64,000 nucleotides of DNA, from NCBI RefSeq assembly GCF_010389155.1, contig NC_057766.1, positions 744,001 to 808,000 of the forward strand, given 5' to 3'. Of the stretch, positions 48,402-60,562 are shown piece by piece. The stretch comes from Erigeron canadensis. Its lineage: Eukaryota; Streptophyta; Magnoliopsida; Asterales; Asteraceae. The notes below the pieces were generated by a model. It saw only the letters and a list, made by a program, of their open reading frames with translations. It ran no database searches and had not been told where the DNA came from. The first letter of the stretch is position 1. The number at the start of each line of letters is the position of its first letter. Position numbers and translations under genes: made by a program.

Positions 48402-48718
48402 GAACAAATTGCATTTTTGGTCCCTGTGTTATCACACGAATTGCAAGTTTCATACAAACTTTTGCAAAGTGGCGTTTGTCGTCTTTATGGTATCATACCA
48501 GTTGCATTCTTGGCCCAAAACTGACGGATCGTTTATTTTTCTCCGTTAGTATGGCCATGTGCCACACATGTGACTATGTGAGGGTAATTATGTCATTTTC
48601 ATTCAAATAATATTATCTAGATCATCAAATCCAAATTTGTAGTAGAACAACCTAGATCTATCATCTCTCTCACTTCTCAATTTAACAAATTTATTTCCCA
48701 TACATAAATCGAAAACAT

Positions 48719-49099
48719 AAACTCTTGTATCTATATAAATCTATTATCATAAAAAAAATAAAAAATAAAAAGCCAAACAAACTTACTTTTGTTATACAGA
48801 TCTTAACAAAAACATGTCATCATCCAACACCTTCCAAATATTATACTCTAATTTTGTAGATCTAGAACTCAATATTCCTCACCCCTTTATCTCTCTCTAT
48901 ACACACACACACACAAAAATAATAATAATAAACTCTTCTATCTATATAAATCTATTATCATAAAAAAAATATAAAAAAAAAGAAAGAACCCAAACAAACT
49001 TACTTTTGTTATACAGATCTTAACAAAAACATGTCATCATCCAACACCTTCCAAATATTATACTCTGATTTTGTAGATCTAGAACTCAATATTCCTCAC
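48719..49099 (+). repeat. Direct duplication of about 165 bp
   Basis: 48719-48882 and 48930-49099 are nearly identical, from ACTCTT..TATCTATATAAAT through TTATACAGATCTTAACAAAA to AGAACTCAATATTCCTCAC. They are separated by a CA/CT/AAT microsatellite. Pure (CT)n and (TA)n tracts follow at 49100-49144. Confidence 0.85.
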
Positions 49100-49144
<45 letters not shown>

Positions 49145-49145
<1 letters not shown>

Positions 49146-49930
49146 CTAACATATATAATAAAAGAGCATTCTAAATTCTAACATGAAAAAGCAAGAACCC
49201 TTAGATTAGTTCAATGTTGATCTAACCATTGATTTTTTTTGATGATGTCATTGCCCAAATATAGTTAAATTATGTTAAACCCTTTAGTTAAATCACACAT
49301 TAAAAAAAATAATGCTATTATGTATGACTTTTTCAAATTTTGAATTGGTCCTATAAATCATCTAGGCAAATTAATTACAAATTGACTACTTTGATTTTTT
49401 TTTAAAAACATTCAAATAGAATATATTATCAAATTATTTTCTGCAAGTTAAATATATTAAGTTTAATTTTAAACAAGACATGTTAAGATTTAATGATATT
49501 GTTTTAACAATGTTTTATATCAAAATTTATTATCTACCAATAAATTTGTACAATATCGTAATGTAACAAACATAGATTAGAATTTGAAGAATGATCATAT
49601 TTTAATTATACTATTAAAGTAACTATTTTTTATAATTATAAATTGTAAGAATTATTTTCCATATATAATAATGATCATATTTTAATTTATTAAGTTAAAG
49701 TTAAACATAAAATTTTCTTAAAAAAATATATGACAATATCATTTTCATCTAATGACTATAATTAAAATTTGAATTTTATGAAAAGGTTCAGACTTTTCCA
49801 ATTGTGAATTAAGGTTTATCCTTTATTAAAGATTTATAAACATATATAAATGTCAATGTCAAGCTATATAATATTAATATTTTGTTAGTTATATATGTTC
49901 ATCCGCGTAATACGCGGGAAAGTAATCTAG
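49145..49930 (+). mobile_element. Helitron nested in the long-TIR element
   Basis: It starts TCTAACATATATAATAAAAG after an A at the end of a (TA)n tract and ends AAGTAATCTAG|T. The 3' hairpin is CCGCGT-AAT-ACGCGG (49902-49916), with 10 bases between it and the CTAG. It is 786 bp with no recognised gene. Because it lies within the long-TIR element, it arrived later. Confidence 0.8.
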
Positions 49931-51086
49931 TATATATATACACACACAAAAAAAATAAATTAAAAAATATATATATATACACACATATATATGCATACAT
50001 AACAGATAGTGATAGTTCTGGGTGGTGATAGCGTATAGGCAACGGTGGCGGGTGGTATACACAAGATCTGGAAATCCCTTACTTCACAGTCGTCGGAGCA
50101 CCACAACCACCGGACTTCATAGCTGCCACCACCTTTTCTTCACAAATCTGAAGAAAACAAAAGGAGCCAAGAGATGCAATAGGAGACTAGGGTTCTTGGA
50201 AGGCTCGAATCAATGGAAAACAAAAACAACAAATTTTTTATTTTCGAGCTGAATTTTCAGGGGTTTTGATACCCGAACTCCAGACCTTTAAGGAAGAAAA
50301 CTATCGTTGGATCTGAGTGTATACGTGTCATGAGACTTCAGTTAAAATTTCATTACGATCCGAGGGTTCATTCTCCGAAAAATTGCCAATCTTTGCAACT
50401 GATTTCAACAAGCATGATTTTTCACCCATTTTCCTTTTTTTTTTTTTTTTTCTCTTTTGGAAATTCTCCAGTTTTATTAAAATGATTATAATGGTCTTTG
50501 CTATGGTAAGTTTGATTTGAATAGATATAGAAAAGATTGGATGTATATGTTATATATATGTAAATGGATTAAAGATTGCAACTAGGGATATGACATAACT
50601 TAAAGTAGATGTTGGTTATTTTTTGTTTGGTTGAAGTAAAAGAAGTAAGGAATGGGTTGACATTATTACCCCTCACATATATGGCACATGGTAACACTAA
50701 AGGAGAGAAATAAACAGTCCGTCGGTTTTGGGCCAAGAATGCAACTGATGTGATACCACAGGGACGACGAACGCCACTTGCACTGTATTGTTAAGTTTTT
50801 TTAAGAAGGGGGAGGAAAGGACTTAGAAGGAAAAAAATAATAAAGGCATTGTTAAGCTTTAAAATGATATGGAAAGGAAATGAAAGGAGAGGTGAAGTGG
50901 GGGAAATAGTAGTTATTTTTGCTTTAAAAGTTTTCTTTTCATATTGAGGTGATTAAGAAGGAAAACTTCTTTTCACTCTTCTTTCCTTTTCATTCTTTAG
51001 TTAACTAAAGAATACAGTGTTGGCACAAGTTTGTATGAAACTTGCAATTGGTGTGATAATACAGGGATCAAAAATGCAATTCGTTC

Positions 51087-52007
51087 AAAATTTTGCTTCA
51101 ATAGAAGTATATATGAGTACAAAAATTGAATACTAAAAAGTTAAATGTTCAAAAAAGAAAAAGACTACAAGTTTCACGGCATATTATTGTCTTATAATAA
51201 TTGATCTGCTTTCCAAAGTACGTCTTTGATATTCTGTTCGCTTTTTCGGATCTCCTTCAGTAATCCTTTGCACGAGCGCTATACTTTCTTTTTGACATTG
51301 GTTCGTTCTCTCCACACCTTGAAAGTTTTTAGTCTTTTTAGATCATCCCAAACTTAATTTCAATTTACATTCGTTAGTCCTAAAATGGTGCTTAAGGATT
51401 TAATGAGTTAAATTTATAATAATTATTGTTGATGACGTACGTGTATAAGAAGTTTCACAAGTTTATAAATTCAAATCGTATCATCATTAATCTATATATA
51501 GAAGCAATCACCTGACATCAAAGAAAAAATATGATTCAAGAAACATCAAGCGTTGTTGAAAGGGAACTAACGTTGGTGTTTACTAATACTCGTTGATCGA
51601 TGATGAAGATATATACAAATAATTTGAAGTGTTACGATTTCGAAATCTTGATTGTTGACGATCAACATATATCATCTAAAGAAGTTGTGTTTGTATGCAA
51701 GTATCTTGGCATATATATATAATTATTTAATACATCTACCAATATACTAAAACAGGATTGAAAATTTTATTGATCGACACTTCGTTTATTATTTACATGA
51801 CATGTGTCCTTTTTTAAATTTCTAATTTTAAGTTACCTTATTACTATCAAATATTAATAGGTAATTATTAATATTTAATATAATTTCATATCTCTATATA
51901 TATCTTTAAGTATTTTAATAATACTCATAACGAATTGACATAGTAATTCGAAAATTCGGAGGTATACTTTCCAACTTTCATGCATGTTTTTATTTTTATA
52001 TTCTCAA
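51087..52007. other. Intergenic, nothing recognised
   Basis: AT-rich stretch with no supported gene or transposon end. Confidence 0.4.
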
Positions 52008-52831
52008 TCTTAATCTTAATCTTAATATATACTATAAGACAATTGAACTAATGACTTATTAACCAATTAAATCGCTCAATTTCATCAAATTGACTCTCGT
52101 TTATGTCATCTTTTAGATTAACTATAAATTAAAAATCCTAATAATCATTATCTAAATACATTATTATATTAGTATTTATATTCATCTGTAAAAAAATTCT
52201 CATTAATTTACACTTTTTTGTATTTCATCCATAATATACATTTTTTTAACCCTAACTACTTAGTTTATATTTATATTTAGCCATCAACTTGAGGGAATTT
52301 TTTAAAAACATTTCAAAAAAGTATTTATATTTAATTTTTTAAAGTTACAATTGTCACTCAATCAAGAATCCTAATTGTTATAAAAAAATATGAAAACAAT
52401 GCTAATTGTTATCTAATTATCATAGGACGGTGATTGAAAATAAACATATTCATGTTATGTGCCGCATCATGATCAAACAAATATACTTGAATGTCAAGTA
52501 TAAGATCACAATTATGTTTATAATTTAATTCTTAATTATCTTTTATAACAATATCACATTATGAATATAATTGGTTTCAAAAAGTTATATAATAGAGAAA
52601 TTATTGTAGCATGTGCCTTGTGGAATGACTACGACAAACAATTTCATCAATATATATCAGCTAATAATGAGAGTGACGAACTTGTGGTTATTGTACTACA
52701 ACTTGCAAAGTATAACACCTAGAACCATATATCTTCAAAATTATAAGCTTTTATGAATTATATGTATAAAAATCTAATATTGATAATATCGTAAACCCGT
52801 GTCCAGTGTGGGACACGGGTCTAAAAACTAG
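52008..52831 (+). mobile_element. Helitron family B, copy 2 (824 bp)
   Basis: Starts after an A with TCTTAATCTTAATCTTAATA and ends AAAAACTAG|T. The 3' hairpin is strong: ACCCGTGTCC, AGTGT loop, GGGACACGGGT, 7 bases before CTAG. It shares its start, end and RPA block with copy 1 (46760-47908) but lacks about 325 bases of that copy's interior. Confidence 0.85.
52570..52722 (+). pseudogene. RPA-like OB-fold exon in Helitron copy 2
   Basis: An uninterrupted frame, FKKLYNREIIVACALWNDYD then KQFHQYISANNESDE and LVVIVLQLAKYNT before TAG. The Trp-Asn-Asp-Tyr core followed by a Val/Ile-rich strand is the pattern of RPA-like single-stranded DNA binding OB-folds. Unlike copy 1, no stop interrupts this exon. 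The rest of the gene is missing. Confidence 0.6.
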
Positions 52832-54266
52832 TAGTTAACTATAAGACAAAAAGATGTTATTAATTTTTTGTAGTTATGTATGTTTCTATTTTATTAATTA
52901 TGTACTTATGTACATCTTGTTATATTTTATATATTCTCAGTGAATTATAAGACAAACAGGTGTCATTAACTTTTTATAATATAAGTAAATACAAATAAGC
53001 CTATAATTAATCAAAAGTGTAACAATTAAAAGAGTTGTTACCATTTACTAAAAAGAAATATCAGTTAATCTAACAAAAAAAAAAAGATTACAAAACTTAA
53101 AAACAAATGCACCCATATATGTTTTAGTATCATGATTTTAAGGTCATAAAATTCATTATTAACAAAATAATTAACATCATATTACTATTAACACTTTTAT
53201 GATCCATGTATTGTATATTAGTTTTCATCAAGAAAATATGCATTAAATAAATTATGTTTAAAGTTAAACTTTTTAAAAATATCCATATAGTATATAAATT
53301 AATAAATCCGTATATTGTATGAGTATTAGTACTAGTAAGGGCTATGTAATGTAACAATAAAAAAATTATCAGTTGATTAACTCTATTTATTGTTTAGAAC
53401 AAACTATATCATTCTAAAAAGAACAATACTGATCAATACACTTCAAAGTTGTTCCGCTAACAGACTTTTGTACGAAATGCGTAATTGTGTCGAGACATAC
53501 AACTATGGCACATGTATTTTGTTATCAAAATTAACAAAAACTAAAATATTTATTGTCAATTGACGAAACCACCCTCGCCTTACAAACAAAACATGGAAAA
53601 TATATATCCAAGGCCATAAAGGTAAATCCATACAAACTTAACGCGAATCCCAAGAAGCATAGATATGATTTGGGGGCAAATTAACAAAAGACTCGTACGT
53701 TAACGAAACAAACGACACAGCGAAGGTTTGAAATTTTTTCATTTGGCTCGAACCCACCCCCACGTCTGACAGCACGTCTCTTAACCGACACGGCCATACC
53801 AACTGTTGTCACTGAACTGTGCCTAGCTCGTACCGACGCTACACGTTGGGAAAAAGCATTTGTGCCAATATCGTTACTGTATTTGTACCAATCTAAATTC
53901 CCAAATTTCTGAATAAACAATTAAAAGAGTTGATAAGAACCTCTGTTGCATGCCAGCTACCAATTAATATAAATATTAAAATATATTCGTGTAAGTCTAA
54001 TATGTCATCAAGTATTTGGCCTTGTCAACCATATACTTATAAATTCGATTGAGTATTATGTATGTGGATGTCACAATTGAGTACGTATAAATACCTTTAA
54101 CTATCATTTATCTACGTTCTTTTATACCAACACTACTCCAGAGTAGATGTTCACGATTTTTTTTTTTTTCTTGATGGTAAACGATAAATTGTGGAGAGTA
54201 CTAACTCCATTTAAAGTTTTTAACATATAAAGATGGGGCCACTATCGAGTTAACAAGATTGTCTTA
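52832..54266. other. Intergenic with SINE-like sequence
   Basis: AT-rich, with no gene supported. The minus-strand frame at 53681-53920 is an accident of the tRNA-like sequence annotated separately. Confidence 0.4.
53680..53804 (-). mobile_element. tRNA-derived SINE head (or tRNA pseudogene)
   Basis: On the minus strand GTTGGTATGGCCGTGTCGGT resembles a tRNA 5' part, with an A-box-like TGGCCGTGTCGG (53785-53796) and a B-box GGTTCGAGCC (53745-53754) about 30 bases later, the spacing of RNA polymerase III promoters. The acceptor stem does not close, so it is not a working tRNA. Body and tail downstream (towards 53540) are not certain. Confidence 0.4.
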
Positions 54267-54890
54267 TCTATATTATATTATAAAAGAAAATGTTAAAAGA
54301 AGCCCTTAGAACTTTACTTAACATACATAAAAAAAGTTGTACGTTTCCATATTAAAAGTCTACCCTCTTATTTTTATGGTAAGTGTACAACTACTTAATG
54401 CAGCTTAACGAAAGCCCTTAGGGCTTCGTTTAGCAAAACCCTATAAAAAAAAGGGAAATGTTAAATGCAGCCTTAAGGGTTGTATTTAATGTGCATAAAA
54501 AACTTGTACTTTCCATATTAAAAGTCCAATCCTTAAATTTTATGCTAAATGTACAAATAATTTATGCACCTTAAAAAGTTGTATTTAGCAAACCCTAACT
54601 AAAAAGAATAACTCCTTATTTATGTAAATGTTAAAATTTGTGTAATATTTATACATAGTAGCTAATAGTACCCCTTAAAATGTTTTTATCTGCATAATCC
54701 ATTAAACATTAATAATTAAATTACAATATCAATCATTTATCTCTTAAAATATCTACATTAGTTCTTTACATCAATTATTTTTACATCAATAACTTATACC
54801 ACTCGACACTTCCTCCGCCATTAACAATCGTACCCACCACCATACCATCGCCGCAACAACTACCACCGCATTGCATAGGTAATGTGCTAG
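54267..54890 (+). mobile_element. Helitron, 624 bp
   Basis: Starts TCTATATTATATTATAAAAG after an A, the commonest plant Helitron start, and ends GTAATGTGCTAG|T. The 3' part has the CCACC/CCGCC-rich run typical of this group and a weakened hairpin ACCGCATTGCATAGGT. A block of about 170 bases (54290-54430 and 54465-54600, with TTTCCATATTAAAAGTC in each) is imperfectly doubled. No gene is carried. Confidence 0.75.
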
Positions 54891-55852
54891 TCTACCACAA
54901 AAAAATATTTACTGAGTTACCAGTTTAAGCAGTACTCAAAAAGTATGCATTGCATTGTGATTTGTGATTGTGATATGATTCGGAGATCTGATGTGAGGTT
55001 GAATAAGTCATGCGAGGCTACCAAATTTACTTGCGGTTGACTACGCAAATACGCAATATAAATAAATATTGAAGGCCATTAAATTGACTTCCATTTTTAA
55101 CTTCTACTTAATTATTGAAAAAAGGTGTTGGTATTTAATTGGATGATATGACGATTTCATTCTTGTGATGACTCGTTCGTTATGATTAATTTTCATAAAC
55201 ACATAAAATAAAATAATAATTATATATTTGTACGTATTTATGTATATAAGTTTGTGATACAATTTTGTTATAAATATATCAAAATTAAACACCAATGATA
55301 TAATTTTGATTCGTTTAAATGTATTGATAATTGGATATCACATAATAACAATATCTTTTTTAAACACCAATAATATAATTGTCTGTGTATTCGTATAGAA
55401 CTAAAAACAAGTATCACATACGATTCAAATACTCATTGCACATTAACGTCACATAATTATTATTTTTTTTCACATAATTTGCCCTTATAATACCGCCATT
55501 ATCTCTAAATGCTAAACATATCACTACTGTTAAATTATCGCCACATATTTTTATTTATTTAAACACAATATTAAATCAAATAACATTACATTAATTTAAA
55601 ATATCTATTAAAACTAAATAATACATATTACGTCAATATTAGAAACATAAAAATTAAACTAAACCTAAATCAAAAACATTAAAACTAAATTAAAAGTTTA
55701 GTATTTTTCAAGCTATTCAAATTAAAAATAAAAAATAAATTAACAAGATTCCAAATACATCCTTTAGTAACAGTATTCATGTATTCCAATGACGTCACAA
55801 CATCGTAAATTTGTAACAAATTTTATCGGTCGTCCTACATTCGTCTTTAAAT
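54891..55852. other. AT-rich intergenic, nothing recognised
   Basis: No gene or paired ends seen. Confidence 0.4.
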
Positions 55853-56075
55853 ATAAATTTGAACTATTGCATTTTTGGTCCCTGTGTTATCACACTTTTT
55901 GCAGGTTTGGTCCAAACTTTTCATTTGTTGCATTTTTGGTCCCAAAAGTATGCATTTTTCGCAAGAATGGTCCAATTTAACGATTCCGTTAGTTATCAAC
56001 CGTTAATTTGATCATGTGCACCTCATGTGAAGGGCAATATCAACTTTCTTGTTTCTATTTAATGTATATATATAT
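55853..56075 (+). mobile_element. Lone end of the 48402-type long-TIR element
   Basis: GAACTATTGCATTTTTGGTC followed by CCTGTGTTATCACAC matches the left end at 48402, with an internal direct repeat of TTGCATTTTTGGTCCC. The opposite end is not found before the copia LTR, so it is truncated or the copia element landed inside it. The CCACCACC-rich frame at 56176-56415 may be its interior. Confidence 0.55.
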
Positions 56076-56778
56076 ATATGAGAAAATGGAGTATGTGGTT
56101 GTTAGACATCCAAGCTTGAGTGTAGAACTCCTCACATACTAATTTTTTAATATATCTATAAATGTTTGGCCCCCCATGCTTACCACCGATAGTCCTCCCT
56201 TACACCACCAAGAGCACATAACCACCACCACTTGGAACCCTAGCCGCCACCATATCGGACTATTGGATTTCTGGCAAGAGAAAGAAGAAGAAGAGTCAAA
56301 TTGTTGGGTTTATAGCAAGAGGAAAAACCACCCACCACCACCACCTTTTCTGAATTTATCTGTACAACAACCTTGGAAACATTCACTTCCATCCGGTCCA
56401 TCTTTTCTTTTATAAAATATGTATAATAGATGAAGATCTAAAAAATAAGAAAAAAATATGGAAATTTGTGTGTGTCTGTGTTTATAGATCTGTGGGTGTG
56501 TGTGTTTGTGGATCCGTGTATATATGGAAATTTGATGTGAGTCGAAGGTGTGAGTCCCTCGATAGCTACAAATCGCTCTCGAGATCGTCTATTATTATGT
56601 CGTGAGTGCGGAATCCTCACGAGATAACTAGTTTGATTAGTTAACGTGTATATCGCTAATTATCAAGTAAACAATCAGCCGTATGATGCTATATTCGTTT
56701 CTATAAGCTATAGAACGAACTTAGTGGTCTGGTGTACGTGTATGTCGAATGTGATGATCCATTTTAGGGTATTCATTC

Positions 56779-56790
56779 GTATATATATGT
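56779..56790 (-). promoter_or_regulatory. LTR TATA box
   Basis: On the minus strand ACATATATATAC lies directly downstream of the 168-bp repeats, where a U3 promoter should be. Confidence 0.45.
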
Positions 56791-57124
56791 TTCAGATCGA
56801 ACTGGGCTTGCTGGGCTTTGTTCTTACGAACTTAGCTGCCCAGCCCATGTAACGAAGTTAATCTTCGTTTGTACCAAACGAAGTTTATCTTCGTTTGCCT
56901 CTAACGAAGATATTCCTTATCTTCGTTAGATGTAATACTTGGTTATATTCCTAAGTGTTTCAGATCGAACTGGGCTTGCTGGGCTTTGTTCTTACGAACT
57001 TAGCTGCCCAGCCCATGTAACGAAGTTAATCTTCGTTTGTACCAAACGAAGTTTATCTTCGTTTGCCTCTAACGAAGATATTCCTTATCTTCGTTAGATG
57101 TAATACTTGGTTATATTCCTAAGT
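56789..57124 (-). repeat. Two identical 168-bp repeats in U3
   Basis: 56789-56956 and 56957-57124 show no difference that I can see. Each holds three inverted pairs in a row: AACGAAG..CTTCGTT, AAACGAAG..CTTCGTTT and TAACGAAGATA..TATCTTCGTTA, plus the mirrored GGGCTTGCTGGGC and GCCCAGCCC. Confidence 0.95.
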
Positions 57125-57356
57125 GTTTCATCTTAAAGAATCTTAACACATATTATGTTTGTATTTGTATAACACACAACAAACATCATACATAACATAT
57201 ATATAAAACCAAAACATGTAATCGATCATTACCAAAACATAAAGTCCATAATTTATCAATTACATATATATAGATACGACATAAAATAACATAATGTCTT
57301 AATCTAAAAGACGGATCAAATCTAAGTTGCTGTTGTCACATCAACGTGCATCAACA

Positions 57357-57367
57357 AACTCCCCCTT
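57357..57367 (-). other. Polypurine tract
   Basis: Minus strand AAGGGGGAGTT just before the LTR start, where plus-strand DNA synthesis is primed in LTR retrotransposons. Confidence 0.65.
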
Positions 57368-57407
57368 GACAGCAGCACCTTCGATTTCTTCAGTCTTCAA
57401 AATCTGA

Positions 57408-60400
57408 TCATGCATCAAACAACAATCTTTTGCTATTTGCATGAATATCTTCATGTAAGCAGAGTTGAAGTATCTTACGATATCGACTTTCTTCATGCTT
57501 CCAAAATGGCAAGAACGAACACTCTGTATCGTATAACTTCCTCAGATCATTTCTTGAGAAGTTCACCAACTGCATCGGATCATATACTCTTCTCAACAAA
57601 ATCTTCTTCTTTGAGTCTGCATACATCTTTGCTTCACCAAAATTTCGATCAATTTCCTAATTATCCATCTTGTCCAAGACATCTTGTGCCCATTTCTTGG
57701 CAGGGACTTTGATCATACACTTAATATCATGTTGAACATACTCAACTGTTTTATCTGGCTTGACCACTCTTTTCTTTGATCTTGGTTCAATCTTAAACTG
57801 TGGTTTATCTGAATCTTTCATGTTCTTTCTCAACCAGAAATCATTTCGAAGATTCTTACCAACAATATCAGCTAAACCATCATCACTTGGATTGATAATC
57901 CAATTATTTCCAAGTTCATGTAAATCTTCTTCACACAAACTCCTGAAATGTCTCTCACACCAGGCTAAGTACTGACAACCTTCTAGTCTTTTAAGAACAA
58001 ACAACTTCAGTTCATCATCATAAAACCAACTCCAGATGATTGTCTTGTACTTTGCAGCATCTTTGTCTGAGATATGAGTCCAATACAAATTTGGTTTCCA
58101 CGTTTCCCTATGTACTATCCATTCATTAACTCCTCTCTCGGGAACATGTCGATCAACCATATGTAATGAATCATCATCTCTGAGAGGAACTGGAAAATCA
58201 TTTGGATTGAATGGTCTTGTCACGTTAATCTCATAATCAGACGGAATCAATGCATCACCATTCTTAGCATACACAACAAAATGTAAGACTTGAGTTTGGC
58301 TACTGAATGGAACTTGGAAGCATTCTTTCCCGAACATCTGATCTCTTCTGATCCAACACTCTACTCTCTTCAATCGATGGATCTTCAGGAATTGAGTCCC
58401 ATACTTCATCAAACCCATAAGGCTTCTTGAATATGTTTAGATTTGGTTCAGGAACAAATTCACCTTCCTCGAGCTCATCACCATCAAAGAATAAATCTGT
58501 ATAATCTGGATCATCTATTCAAAATTTACATAAAATGAACACCAGAATACAAAGAATAATCATGATAATTACAATAAAGATAAAATGTAATTGTATTGAA
58601 ATAAGATAGATTACATTTACATGTCATAACTTATTACATACAATCGAATATACATTCTATCTACAAATTTTTATCATAATCAAAATCAGAAACATCAGAA
58701 ACCTGAATCACGAGGAGCACCAGAAGGACCAGCACCAACATCAGAAGTATCACCTCCTGTCTCCCCCTCGATCTCTGCACCCTTTCCTTTATCTTCAACT
58801 GGGCGAGAATCATTCCTATCACCAGCATCACCTCTTGTCTCCCCCTCGATCTCTGCACCCTTTCCTTTATCTTCAACTGGGCGAGAATCATTCCTATCAC
58901 CAACATTATCAACATCATCATCATCATTCTGACGTCTTGGTTGAACCGCTGACAATCTGCAAACCTCTTCAGGAACTTCTCCCCCTTGATTCTTGACCCA
59001 GTTGATCAAAAAAGTCAAGGCGGCTCGAGTATCGGTGAGATCAGACTCCAAAGTACGAACTCTAGTCTCCAGAAGATCAACACGACGAACAATCGAAGAA
59101 TCTGAAGGAAGTCGGTAAGATAAGGAGGGAGCTACCAGAGGACGTAAGACTTGTGCTTGTGAAACAACAGGAACAACAGCAGCAGTTGGTCTTGGAGGAT
59201 CAGGAAATGCTACAGAAGAAGCTTCAACAACACGTCTACGCTTATTTCTGGTATACTGAAGTTCAACATCCCCTTTCCGTTTCACCGGACTAACCGAACT
59301 GGCTCTGTTCACCGGATCTTCCATATCTTCAAAAATCCCACGCAGTTCAGAATCATGCTGAGCAGCAACATCAGGATCAATCTGAGCAGCATCACGAATG
59401 GAGTTAGCTGAATCTGAAACAGCTGGAACAGCATGACAAGCCTTACTTCTACGCTCTCGATGGAACGCAACACCTTCTTGATCAAACGACTGATGCGAAT
59501 GATCACTTTCAGAAGCAGCCGAGATATCATGAATCAACTTAGTTCGACGTTCAGCAGCAGCAGATTCATCGGTGTCTGTCTCATTCGTAGCAGCGAAACC
59601 GTCGGAACTATCAACTTCACCTCCATCATTTCCATCATCCGAACCATCAGACTCATCCCTTGAATCATCACCAGAACCATCAACAGAACTTTCTGAATCA
59701 TCAGAAGCAGAATCTTCATCATCATCATCTACAAACATATCATTCTCAAGACGAGATCGATAGTTTGGATTAATCAAGTGACCAAAAAGTGGTGGATCAT
59801 GAAGACCAGCCACATTACTTGTATTGGCTTCAAGATCAGCAAAAAGACGCGAAGGCCAAGCATGAAAAACGTAGTGAGGACCTTGGTCATATACTAAGTT
59901 AGGACAAAAGTGTCTAACTGTGGCCATAACAAACCGAGGATACAAAAGAAATCTCTTTCTCCCCCTAGCATTAAGCTGATCAATAAACTCCTGATAAAAG
60001 TATCTTGAGAAAGGATAAGGTCGATTATATACCAATGCAACCATCTGTGACGCAATCTGAGCAGACAGTTGATCAAAACCAGCCTTGCGATTTCTCAAGC
60101 ATACGAGCAATGCATACGCCAGATATCTCCATCTTCCCTGAAAACCACTCTTGTCAAAAGGAAGTTTGACCTGACCGAAAAATCCCATTCTCTGAAAACA
60201 TCGAAGAAGTTCAAACTCATAAGTCATCTCTACGTCTTCTTCTTCTGCTACTTCCGGTTCTGCTCCTAGATGCAAAATAGTACGAAGCGATTCAGCGTTG
60301 AAATCAAATGTGATTCCTTCAACAGTAGCACGTACAAAACTCTGTCCATCAACCATGACTTCATGAGCAGTTGACCAAAAAGAATCGATATACTGCCTGA

Positions 60401-60551
60401 CAAGTCTAGGCGAATCACAAAAAGCAAAAAATAATCTCGAGCGAGCAATGTAGTTAAACATTTCATGAAAATGGTCGCTATTATGCTGATCTGGATCAAG
60501 ATTCAGTGCAAGACTATGTTTCTTCACAAACTGACGAGGAGCTAGAGCCAT
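57408..60551 (-). pseudogene. Copia extra ORF (env position), spliced, broken
   Basis: Two exons. The first runs 60551-58703 (start chosen as MALAPRQFVKK because the Met further upstream lies beyond a TTTTGCAG splice site); the second runs 58514-57408, joined across a 188-base GT-AG intron so that RDS continues DDPDYTDLFFDG. The N-terminal 260 residues (LVRQYIDSFWSTAHEVMVDG, GRWRYLAYALLVCLRN, RKRFLLYPRFVMATVRHFC) match the extra ORF found behind RNase H in many Asteraceae copia elements; function unknown. An acidic Asp/Ser stretch and a tandem pair of 26-aa repeats (NDSRPVEDKGKGAEIEGET) follow. Exon 2 has WSWFYDDELKLFVLKRLEG and FWKHEESRYRK. A frameshift near 58375 and a TAG at 57657-57659 break it. 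Confidence 0.65.
58750..58910 (-). repeat. Two 78-bp coding repeats
   Basis: In-frame tandem copies encoding GDRNDSRPVEDKGKGAEIEG. They are nearly identical at the DNA level, so the copy arose recently. Confidence 0.85.
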
Positions 60552-60562
60552 TTCTGCAAAAC

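Larger units (their letters stand above)
48402..51086. mobile_element. Long-TIR MULE-like element, 2.7 kb
   Basis: Inverted ends of about 190 bases. Left GAACAAATTGCATTTTTGGT with ACGAATTGCAAGTTTCATAC, CAGTTGCATTCTTGGCCC and GCCATGTGCC; right end is the complement finishing TGCAATTCGTTC. An 8-bp AAATTTTG lies on both sides (48394-48401 and 51088-51095). The right inverted repeat is split by about 215 bases (50790-51010) of unrelated sequence. Inside are a 0.16-kb duplication, a Helitron (49145-49930) and a GC-richer stretch (50010-50260, ORF 50022-50252) with no recognised family. The same left end occurs alone at 55853. Confidence 0.7.
56598..57356 (-). repeat. Copia 3' LTR, about 759 bp
   Basis: On the minus strand the purine tract AAGGGGGAGTT is followed by TGTTGATGCACG, a typical LTR start. 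The likely end is GCACTCACGACA (56598-56609), giving TGT...ACA termini; this left boundary is inferred because the partner LTR lies outside the window. U3 holds two identical 168-bp units, then TATA (CATATATATACG on the minus strand). Confidence 0.5.

Noticed and set aside
59433..59763. Ser-rich + strand open frames
   Set aside because: Shadows of the acidic Asp/Ser stretch of the copia extra ORF on the other strand.
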